Below, piece after piece: positions 36,601-48,600 of a stretch of DNA of 64,000 bases; positions within the stretch are counted from its first letter, which is position 1, and each line of letters begins with the position of its first letter. A model generated the notes under the pieces. The model saw only the letters and a list, made by a program, of their open reading frames with translations, made no database searches and was not told the DNA's origin. This DNA is from Salvelinus alpinus (lineage: Eukaryota > Chordata > Actinopteri > Salmoniformes > Salmonidae): the NCBI RefSeq assembly GCF_045679555.1, contig NC_092094.1:38227430-38291429 (forward strand), written 5' to 3'. The translations under genes and the position numbers were made by a program.

Positions 36601-39600
36601 AGGATTCTGGCCTTGGAGAAGCTGGGTGCCGTGTTCAACCAGGTGGCCTTCCCCCTGCAGTACACACCTCGCAAGTTTGTCATTCACCCAGAGACAAACA
36701 ACCTGATACTCATAGAAACTGATCACAATGCCTACACAGAGGCCACCAAGGCCCAGCGCAAGCAGCAGATGGCAGAGGTATGGTTCTGTTCTGACTGAGA
36801 GGGAGAGAGTGCTGAGGCTATGTGTTGTACACCCAGGCTGTGTAGATTGTGTGGGCTGATATTATGAAAGTGTAGATATAAGATAGGCAAAACTTCAATA
36901 TAAATAATTTACAATTGTTTTTTATAGCACTTTTCTAAAACCCGAAGCGGATTAATTGAAGGCAGGGTTTGAGGCGAGGGGTGTTATGCTGTTGACATGA
37001 TGAGTTTCTCATGTCTCTTCTCTGACAGAATAATGGAGAGAGCTTTAAACATCTCTGATCTCAGCATATATACAGAGATTACACACACAGTGTAGAGATT
37101 GACATGGGGAATTAGGCTAATACTTTGCTTCAATTTATGTCGATATCTCTCACCCCCTCCCTACTTTTCTTTCTCTCTGTTTGTAACTGACGCTGACACC
37201 ACTTCTGTGTTGTTCCCTTCTATAGGAGATGGTTGAGGCAGCTGGTGAGGATGAGAGGGAGCTGGCAGCAGAGATGGCTGCTGCCTTCCTCAATGAGAAC
37301 CTGCCAGAGGCCATCTTTGGGGCGCCCAAGGCCGGGTCTGGCCAGTGGGCCTCTCTGGTGCGTCTGATCAACCCCATCCAGGGAACCACTCTGGACCTTG
37401 TCCAACTGGAGCAGAATGAGGCTGCCTTCAGGTGAGGACAGGATGGATGAGTGGAAAAGAGCTCCCCAGCTTGTAGTTCAAAAAAAAAAAACGAAATGGA
37501 TGAATTCTGTTTCGTTCAGCCATTCCTATGGGAGAAAAAATTGGGTTTTGGGAGAAACGCCAAAATAAGGTCAGATCTTATATGTTTTGTTCTATGAGAT
37601 AATGTTATGGCCCTATAAAATCCGCGCTGCAAAAAAAACACAGAATCACAGAATCCTGACATTTAAATGGAATTCAACAACATACATTTGTTATTGAAGT
37701 TAATAGGAAATCAATTTAGGAGAAAATGTATTAATTAGCCCAAGTTAAACATAAGACGTGAACAAAATGCATCATGAACCATATACGAGTAAAGTCAAAT
37801 TGTCAACAATTTTTTTTATTTGCAACATCTGTGATGGATGCAGTCAAATAATTTGTTTGTTTGATGTGGTGGGATCTTTTGTGTTAAAAAAAAATAATAA
37901 TGTGGGAAATGGCAGTGGACACTCCTTTATGTGCAAATATTGATGTGATAACCATATCAAAGCACATTTGGAGTCATGCGATGATATGTTGTGTGGTCCT
38001 CCCACTACCACTCGGGAAACCATGCAGTTTATTAGGCTACAAATGAATTAAGTTATGATGAACTTTACAGGGTGGTGAAAGTGCACAGTGTCGAGCTTGA
38101 TGCTTCTTTCCCAAAAATATTGAGGGTCTTATTCTGGTGACATGATGATCGATGCTTGGCTGCCGTTTGACACAAAAAAAAAATCTTACTCCTATCCCCG
38201 GTAATCTACATTTGGTATTTTATTAGGATCCCCATTAGCTGTTGCAAAAGCAGCAGCTACTCTTCCTGGGATTCACACAAAACATGGAACATGACATAAT
38301 ACAGAACATTAATAGACAAGAACAGCTCAAGGACAGAACTACATAAATAAAAAATAAAAGGTACACGTAGCCTACATATCAATACCAATACATTAACAAA
38401 CGATCTAGGTCAAATAGGGGAGAGGCGTTGTGCCGTGAGGTGTTGCTTTATCTGTTTTTTGAAACCAGGTTTGCTGTTTATTTTAGCAATATGAGATGGA
38501 ACGGAGTTCCATACAATAATGGCTCTATAATACTGTACGCTTTCTTGAATTTGTTCTGGATTTGGGGACGGTGAAAAGACCCCTGGTGGCATGTCTGGTG
38601 GTGTAAGTGTGTGTCAGAGCTGTATGTAAGTTGTCTATGTAAACAATTTGGGATTTAACACATTAATGTTTCTTATAAAAAGAGACTGGCATGCGAGAGA
38701 CTGGCATGCGTAGTATTTATATCCGCCTTCAGATTACAATGAAGAGCAAGACGTGCCGCTCTGTTCTGGGCCAGTTGTAGCTTAAACTTCTTCGGGATCG
38801 GTCTCCCTTCCACGGAACGGTTGAGCTAATGTAGGCTAATGCGATTAGCATGTGGTTGTAAGTAACAAGAAAATTTCCCAGGACATAGACACATCTGATA
38901 TGGGCAGAAAGCTTAAATTCTTGTTAATGTAACTGCACTGTCCAATTTACAGGAGCTATTACAGTGAAATAATACCATGCTATTGTTTGAGGAGAGTGCA
39001 CAATTTTGAACATGAAAAGTTATTAATAAACAAATGAAGCACATTTGGGCAGTCTTGATACAAAATTTAGAACAGAAATGCAATGGTTCATTTTGCCCAT
39101 GCACTGCTGCCATCTAGTGGTCAAAATCGAAGCTACACCTGGGCTGAAATAATAGATTTTGGCCTTTCTCTTGCATTTCAAAGATGATGGTACAAAAAAA
39201 ATACAAAAGAACGGTTTTCTTTCTTTGTATTATCTTTTACCAGATCTATTGTGTTCTTCTCCTACATTCCTTTCACATTTCTATAAACTTCAAAGTGTTT
39301 CCTTTCAAATGGTACCAAGAATATGCATATCCTTGCTTCTGGGCCTGAGCTACAGGCAGTTAGATTTGGGTATGCCATTGTAGGCGAAAAGGGTTTTAAG
39401 AGGTTTTAACTAGATCTTTCCTTGCAGCACTCGACCACACGACTGGACAATAATCAAGATAAGACAAAACTAGAGCTTGCAGGGCTTGCTTTTTTGAATG
39501 AATAACCTTGTCACGTAGACTAGACAACCCGCACAACCTACCTGCATTGCATCTGCCAGCTGTTGGCTTGAGCGCAGGTGCCAAGGCCAGAGTGGCACAT

Positions 39601-42600
39601 TTTCTATTTAACTGACAAAAATGTGATGAATAAGCATTGAACATTAGATTTTTATTCGGTACATGAACACTTAAGAGAAGGTATGTTTTGTGGGCACTAC
39701 GTCATCACACACTGATTTGTATCCACAAGAAGTTCATTTGGTGGAAATGCGGATTCTATAATATTTGCATGAAAATCACCAATTGGATGGAAACCTAGCT
39801 ACTGATTCATATTTTCCTGGAACTTCCTGAAGCAGCACAGGAATGCCTGTCTCTGTGTGCTGCTGGTAGATGGAAATAATCAATTAAATGTTAACTACAG
39901 ATTTACATTCATGTATTTATGTATGCCTAACTGACAGAATGCATATTTGCATCAATCAAGTGGCAATTTATTTTGAAAACTGCAATCACATGAGCGCTAC
40001 AGAAACGCTGTTAATCAGACAAGGTTTCTGGCTAGTGTACATTTGCATTAAAGGATAACTGCACCCACATTTCTAAATTTCTTAGATTTTTCCCAGACCA
40101 CAAGTGGACTCCTGATGTGGTTAAAGCATTGTACTTAGAACATCCAATTGAGTTGTTTTTCTATTAAACAGGTGTGATTTTGAGAGCCTAAACCTGGGAG
40201 AAACAAAAACCTGGAAAAGCCAAATCGGGGGGGAAAACAAACAGGATCATGCAAAAAAATATATATAACAGATTTTATAAGGCCCTATAATATCAGTCAG
40301 ATGACATGACCTTTATGAATTATGAAGCCTTTGTGCTTTAGGTGCTTGTTTTGATTTACATAAATGTTTCAAAATGTACAAGTGACGTTTGCTGATGAAG
40401 ATCTTACAGAACAAAATGTATAACATCTCCTAAGCCTTTGTTTAACACAAACCTTATTTTCGGTGTTTGTCCCAAAAAAACATGGAGTTCTCCATAGGCT
40501 TTGGCCATCAAGCCATAGCGGAGTTAGCCTGCGTTAGTGCCAACATAAAGACGTTATTGCTCTCTGTAGTGCCACTAGGGAGATGTTATTATTGGCTCTG
40601 CTGGTTTTCCTGTTCAGATTACCAGCTCTTATGCAATTACACAGAGAAAATCTTAACTGTCATTTCAGGCAAGGTTTGAGGAGAGTGAAGTTGTGCTATT
40701 GAAGTGATGAATCTTCATGTCTTCTTCTTGATTTAGTAATAATGGAGAGCGCTTTAAACACCTCTAATCTTAGCATTTAACACAGTTCACACGCAAAAGG
40801 TAGATATTGACACAGGGAATAATACTTATCCCTTCCCGCTCTCCTACTTTCCCTTTGTGTTCTGTCCCTGCAGTGTGACTGTTTGTCGGTTTGCCAGCGG
40901 AGGTGATGACTGGTATGTGCTGGTGGGGGTGGCCCGGGACATGATCCTTAACCCCCGCTCTGTGGGAGGCGGTTTTATCTACACCTATCGGCTGGGAGGG
41001 GGAGGGGACAAACTGGAGTTTATGCACAAGGTGAGTGAGTGACAGAGGATATGACTAATCCAGTGGTTTTCTGGTCTTGTTGACCACAGCTGTGTGCACA
41101 GGAATTCCCCGGCTGTTATTTTTGAATGGTCATAATTGCCATTTGAGAGTCAGAGTACTCTTTCTTGTTTCCACCCCTCCCCTTTACCCAACTCCCTGAG
41201 GGACAATGGTGACTTTGTTGACGCATTCTGACTTTCTGTCCCTTTTCCAGTCTCAGCGGGTCTTATCAGTATTTTAGGCTTTACATTTTTTGTTTAACCA
41301 TTTATCCAGGCAAGTCAACTAAGAACAAATGCTCATTCAAAAAGGTGTGATTTTGAGAGCAAACCCCTGAAAAAAATGGAGGGAAGTGGAAACCTGGAAA
41401 AACACAACAGAGAGAACTGAATTTGAGGGGGGAAACGGAAACAGGCAAAAAAAATAAAAAAAATTAACGGCCCTATAATATGTAACTTAACATTACCTTT
41501 TTGAATTATGAAGCCTTTGTCACCTGTCAAGAACAAGGCCCGTGGTACATTTCTATCCGGCCTTCGTAATGATTTGGGTTGTCAATTAATTTTGGCCAGC
41601 TTCCATGGCCTGCCAGAACAGCGTCAATGCGCCTTGGCATAGATTCTTCAAGTGGACCTAAACCACGCCAGGAAAATGCACCCCACACCATAACATATAC
41701 TTTGTATCCTCGTTTACTGAAGTGTTTCCTTTGTTTTGGCAGTTACCGGTATGTCTACATTCGGGTAGGCCGCAGTTTGGGCAGCATGCGTGTCAAATAT
41801 ACAGCTTGTTGCGTTGTGGCCATAGACACATAATGCATAGAAGGGTTTTGTAACCCTGGCAATTTGACTGTTAAATTGATGGAAACAATAGCAATGGATA
41901 CCAGTCCTGACTTGAATGGGAACTGACATCTAGGGTTGCAAAGGGTCTGACATTTTCAATGGGATGTTAAGCCCTGGAATTTGGGGAATTTTGCTTAAAT
42001 TCATCAAAGTTAGCTTATAACAGTGAACCTTTTTTTGTGGGATACACATAAGGCAATTATAGGTATTGTGGCATATTTTGGTTAAACTATCCCCAATTCA
42101 ATGGAATTGCAACCGTCTGCATGCACAGTGCACTCTTCCATCACATGTACACCTGATTCTCAAGATCTTGCACACTAATGAGATGCTATTGAGCCCACAC
42201 TACTACACTGTCTGAGCCAAGGTCTACATGCTTTCTAGTAAGTTTTGATCTCCTGCAATACTGGGTGGGGTGAATATATTTTATAACATAATTAATTTTT
42301 TGTTAACTAGTAAATAGTAGCCTACAGCAAAGTGTTTAAATAATTTCTAACTTGTTAACAATTTCTGCTAGTTAACTATTTATCTGTACATGGAATCGTT
42401 TTTGGGGCTACAATTTTTTTTCCTAATATTTACAGGAAAATGCCACGGGCACTATCTGATGTGTGGAGGCATTTCACTGCAGCTAATGTAGAAGGAAAAG
42501 CTGTGTACATTTGCAAATACTGTGCCAAATCATATGTGAAGAATGCAACAAAGATGCAGAATCAAATGGCCAAGTACATACATTTCCCTCAGCACTCACA

Positions 42601-45600
42601 ACAAGCAACCTCTGACAAAAGTCCCTCTACTTTTATTCGAGGTGAAAATAATAAATCAGACACCGTATCGATAGCAACAGCTCATGGTCCTCCTGGAATC
42701 AGAAGTTTTGACTCAATGGAGGAACGTAGTCAGAGAAATGCTGATGAATGTCTTGCTCGACCTGTGTATGCAACTGGTTCACCTCTGATGCTCACAGACA
42801 ATGTGTATAAGAAGAGATTTCTGAATGTTCTTCGCCCAGCATACACCCCTCCAACCAGTTATGGTCTATCTACTCATTTGCTGGATGCAGAGTTCAACAG
42901 AGTTCAAACAAATCATAGAGAAAGCAGACTGTATTGCAATCATCTCTGATGGGTGGTCGAATGTTCGCGGGCAAGGAATAATTAACTACATCATTTCCAC
43001 CTCTCAACCAGTATTCTTCAAGAGCACAGACACAAGGGACAACAGACACACTGGTCTCTACATTGCAGATGAGCTGAAGGCAGTCATCAATGACCTTGGT
43101 CCACAGAAGTTATTTGCACTGGTGACAGACAATGCTGTGAACATGAAGGCTGCTTGGTCTAAAGTGGAGGAGTCCTACCCTCATATTACACCCATTAGCT
43201 GTGCTGCTCATGCATTGAATCTGCTACTCAAGGACGTCATGGCACTACAAGAGAGCCAAGGAAATGGTTTGCTATGTGAAGTTAAAGCAGCAATCTACCT
43301 CACCAAGTAAAGTGAGAAGAATAAGAACACCACGTTGAAGCTGCCCAGCAATACCTGTTGGGGTGGTGATGTCATCATGTTTGACAGTCTCATGAAGGGG
43401 AAGGAGTCTCCAAGAAATGGCCATATCACAGTCTGCCGATATGGACAGCCATCAAGAGGATCTCCTGGATGATGTATTTTGGGAGAGAGTGGTAAACAGC
43501 CTGAAACCTATAGCAGTAGCCATTGCACAGATTGAGGGAGACAATGCCATCCTGTCTGAAGTTCAGGCTCTGCTTGCAGATGTAAGAGAAGAAATCCGTA
43601 CTGCCCTGCCCACTTCACTGTTGTTCCAAGCAGAGAAAACTGCAGTTCTGAAATGCATCAAAAGCATGAATACTTCTGCCTAAAGCCCATACACACCACA
43701 GCGTACATGTTGGGCCCCAAGTAAGCTGGCAAGAGCATCCTGTCTGGTGCAGAGATCAACCAGGCCTATGGTGTCATCATTACCGTGTCTCGCCACCTTG
43801 GCCTGGATGAGGGAAAGGTTCTTGGCAGTCTGGCAAAGTACACTTCCAAGCAAGGGCTTTGGGATGGAGATGCAATATTGCAGTCGTGCCAACATATCTC
43901 ATTAGCCACTTTGTGGATCTGAGGCTATTTCCCCTGTTGCCTCCATCATCCTCCAAATCCCACCAACATCAGCCTCCTCAGAGCGCAACTGGTCCTTGTT
44001 TGGGAACACATACACCAAAGCACGCAACAGGCTGACCAATACAAGGGTTGACAAATTGGTGGCCATCTGTGCAAATTTGAGGCGCTTTGAGGCTCAACAA
44101 CAAGCCATTCTCAACAAGGTTGGAACGTGACAGTGAAGATGAGGCCTCAGTCAGATGTTCAAGAGGTGGACATTGAGGAGGTCCAGGGAGAAGACATGGA
44201 AGTCTGAGAGGAAGACAACCAAAGCTTTAATTTCTAGACTATAATTTTACAGATGTATGTTGAAAACGTTTTTGGAAGATGCGATGGATCATTGGATCAT
44301 TCAATATTCCCTTTTGTTGTTCAGTGAAATCATCCCATGTGAAGAGTCAACTCATTTAATTCAAGTTCAAGTCGTAACTAAATCGTTTTTTTATTTCTAT
44401 TGGAAGGATTTAATCATTTGCAATTATGTCTACTTATGATAAGGTAAAATGTTTATGTTTCTGTCCCTATATGATATGGTAAATATATCCAATGCAAAAA
44501 AACATTTAAATGGTATTAATATTAATTTGCATATATTCCTGTGAATTTTCATTAATTCCGACAAAGTTTCCACCCGAGTATTCCCCAAAATGTGCAACCC
44601 TACTGCCATCTATGGATTATATTTCTAATGTTGGTTGCGGCTGTCAGTTTATCCTTGTGCAGATTTACAATCTTGGGAAAAACGTACAGTTGAAAACAAA
44701 TGCCTACTGCAGAAAAGAGAAGACTTATCCATCTGTAGAACCAATGAAAACTATTTTTAGCTAACCGCAGCACCGTTTTTCAAAGTACCTCATCTTGAGA
44801 TAGGCTGTTGCCACGACGAGCGCTTCGGCCATCACCGTGAGTAGCCTATGGCTTCATCATTAGGTGTTTGTGCCACTTGAAATTGTATTTAGTAGCCTAC
44901 TGTAGCCTATGATATATACTGTATATATATTTCTTCGTAATATTGTACAATCTGTGTGTCGCTTTATTGGCCTGGGCTATTGTTTGAATTCAAGACCAGA
45001 TTGATCGCAGTTTGTCAGTCGGCGTAGCCAGTCGTTTGGTCATTTGTGTGGTATTAAAAAAAGATAAAGCTAATGTCTTCTGTCATGGAAATGACGTAGA
45101 ATTACTTAAAATCTGTTTTTAAAAGGCTGAAATTTTTTGGGCCCTGCTAAATTATGTTACCCATGTGTGGAAGTACGAAATAAAAATCTGCTCAACTGTA
45201 GCCTACATTAAATGTAATCTTGGTTGTCAAAAAGTTACTAGATAAAGGATTTACAAGCAGGTATAAATTGACCGCTGAGTCATCTAATTTATGAAACTAC
45301 AGCCGGATGCGCTGCTATTGTGTGTCCTGTTTACCGCACACAGCGGAGGGAAAATGTGCAGACCCATACCACAGTCCTCGCTAGGCTATTAAAAGTTTGC
45401 AGCCTGGCTTCTATTTTTAATGCTTGACAACGAATTACAAAAAAACGAAACCTGCAACAAAACACCATGCGGAGGAGAACCAAGCATGCCTATTACAGCA
45501 ACATTTGAGAAGTAGCCTAGGCTGGCTACTCAACTATAACACATTTTAAGTGCACCATACAGCAATGCTGATTTCAACCGCAGCGGTGAGTCATGCAGTG

Positions 45601-48600
45601 CAAAACAAATATTAACCTAGCTATGTTTTTGTTATTTGGAGTTAAATACTTTTTTTGCAGCATATTATGCACATTTGCAAGCATAGCAGCAAAGGCTGGA
45701 CCAATATTATTGATCTATTTAGTTTTATGCTTAATGCTATATACAGCATCTTATGTACATCAAGGGCCATATTATTTCTATTAGAACATTGGCTAGTTTG
45801 GGTCACAGTTGTATGCAAGTTGTTTTTTGTAACAACAAGCAGGCAATGTCTGGCCCACAAATTTGTAGTTTTTTCAGTATGGCCCTTGCACTGGTTGAGT
45901 TTGACACCCCTGAGTTATGTGCTTGTTTTGATTAAATAAATGCTTCAAAATTCACAAATTAGCGGATAAAGATTATCTCATGGAACAAAATGTGTATTAG
46001 ATCTCTTAAGCCTGTGTTTACCACAGACATTATTTTCAGAATGGTCATAATTGCCCTTTGAGAGTCAGAGTACAGTACCATCATTCTTACCCCCCCCCCC
46101 CTTTACCCAACTCCCTGAGGGACAATGGTGACTTTGTTGGAGCCGGCTGCCCTTTTTCCAGTCTCACTGGGTCTTATCAGTATTCTGGAGTCTATTAACA
46201 TCTTATTTACGATGATGGCCTGGCAAGAGGCAAAATGTTGTGCTAAAGAGAGGATACTTAAAATGGCCTTATGTTTGCGCCTGCGTTTTGCTAGTGATGT
46301 CCACCCGCCAACACTGTCGAGATCACAATGGTGAGTTGGACAACTCTGATTGTTGACAAAACGAAAGGCTGCATGATACAGAGTTAAGAGCCTTCAGTGT
46401 AGAGCAACACAGAGAGAAAAGTACAACGAATCACCTATTTTCTGGCTGGAAGGAAAAAACAGCTTTGTGCCGGTAATAAAACCCAATACGCCGCTTGAGT
46501 TCCCTGACAAGGTTCTCTACATGGGTGGTGAAGCTCAACTTCTCATCCACCCAAACTCAAAGAAATGTGTAAGCTTTGACAGGCTCTACAGAATGTCCTT
46601 TCAAGGTAGTATGTTACTGACCTTTACTATCAGTTGTTGACATGGTAAAGGAATGTTGTTTTGACAGACTCCAGTGGAGGACGTTCCTCTGGCCATCGCT
46701 CCGTTCCAGGGCCGTGTGCTGGTGGGCGTTGGCAAACTGCTGCGCATCTACGACCTGGGCAAGAAGAAGCTGCTCCGGAAGTGTGAGAACAAGGTGAGAC
46801 CGAAGCCTGACGTTTCACACACACACACACAAATAAACACACAAGGATGTATATTTAAACTATTGACTCTACTGTGTAAACACAAGACCAGACGGCAGTG
46901 TGGCAAGTGGCTGGTTAGGAAGGCTAACAAGCTCTCAGACCAGGAAGTGTCAAGGGGTCAGATTGATGCTCCTGCGACTGTCTTTTGTAATCGCACCACT
47001 TTACTTTTTATGTTGTTACAAAGTGGGATTCAAATGGATATAATTGTCATTTTTTGTCAACGATCTACACAAAATACTCTCAAAGTGCTCTCAATTCACT
47101 GGTATTTAGCAATGTTTTTTTATCGATTGTAGGGCTGTAGCCACAGGATTCTCGTAGTTTTCAACTATCAATCACAACCTTTTCAGCTGGCAAAATACAG
47201 CCAATGGCGCGCACGCCGCCTCTCGCCACAGCTGCTTCAGAAAACGGCGTCAATCACTCCCACACAGCTAGCAAGCTAGCACTCGTCATGGAAATGGGGA
47301 TGGCGGAATGTAAATTTGTTCCAATCCCTGTCAACCCATACATTAAAACGTAGCTATGAAGCTCTACTTTGTAACCTGCTGTTTTTTTTATTTTCTCTGA
47401 TTTAATTTTTTTTATTGATGTAGCCGAAATAAACTTTTTACCTAATATTTCAGTCCAAGAACGTCCAATGACCGTGAAACAACCTCAGGACTTTCCAAAA
47501 CTTTTTAGCAATACAATATCACATCGATCTTACTCTGGTAGGTTGACTAATACCTTCCACCAAATATGAACACATCGATTTTTGCGGTTTTCACAAAAAG
47601 GGCTGTCGCAAAGAGTTGAAAGTGCTTAGCGCGGCACTTGCTTTACATTTGCAATCATGTCGTGTACAGTTTATAACTTACGGTATTAGTGTTTTTAGAC
47701 ATCGGTAACAACTGCCATATTAATGTTTTTTTAAATGATTTATGACATTGACATTTAGTGGATTATTTATGTCCATTTATGATGGTATTTGATGTTTCTG
47801 AATATTAATAGTTCTAAACGTGCTTTGAGTAGTGCAAATGAATTGTAAGTTGTTTTAATGGGCTTTCTTCATTCTGACTGCTTTATACTTTTCAACCAAA
47901 CTTCACTGTCAGTTTTTATCCTATTATTTTAGGTTGACGTAGTCTTATTTGTAGAACATTGAATATAAATCCTCCTTTGTAGTCACAAACTCTGGTACTC
48001 GACCAGTGGTTATCATTTGCATAGTTATTTAATTCCAGCATTAACTTCAAGAAATGTAATCAATTAATTTCCTGCAGTAGTTTATCATGTATACACTGTC
48101 ACGTTTCTTTTGTCTTAGTATGCCTCTTATTTATTTCTTTATGAGAATAATCATTCTATTTGACCACTATTAAATTTCAGTTTTTACTTTCGCAACGTGA
48201 CGACAGTATGACGTTTTCCAGGTGTCTCTACTCCCGAAGTTGTTGACTTGTTCTTGCAAGTTCGCTAGTCGTTCTCAGCTGAAGAGCAGTTTCTTATTGC
48301 TGATTAAATTGTGATTGCTATATTTTTTATTTACATTTAAGTCATTTAGCAGACGCTCTTATCCAGAGCGACTTACAAATTGGTGCATTCACCTTATGAT
48401 ATCCAGTGGAACAACCACTTTACAATAGTGCATCTAACTCTTTTAAGGGGGGAGGGGGGGGGGTTAGAAGGATTACTTTATCCTATCCTAGGTATTCCTT
48501 AAAGAGGTGGGGTTTCAGGTGTCTCCGGAAGGTGGTGATTGACTCCGCTGACCTGGCGTCGTGAGGGAGTTTGTTCCACCATTGGGGTGCCAGAGCAGCG

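Noticed and set aside
41931-44602. hAT reading frames as a domesticated ZBED-like host gene
   Set aside because: Frameshifts and stops interrupt the frame, and intact transposon ends with target duplication mark it as a transposon copy.
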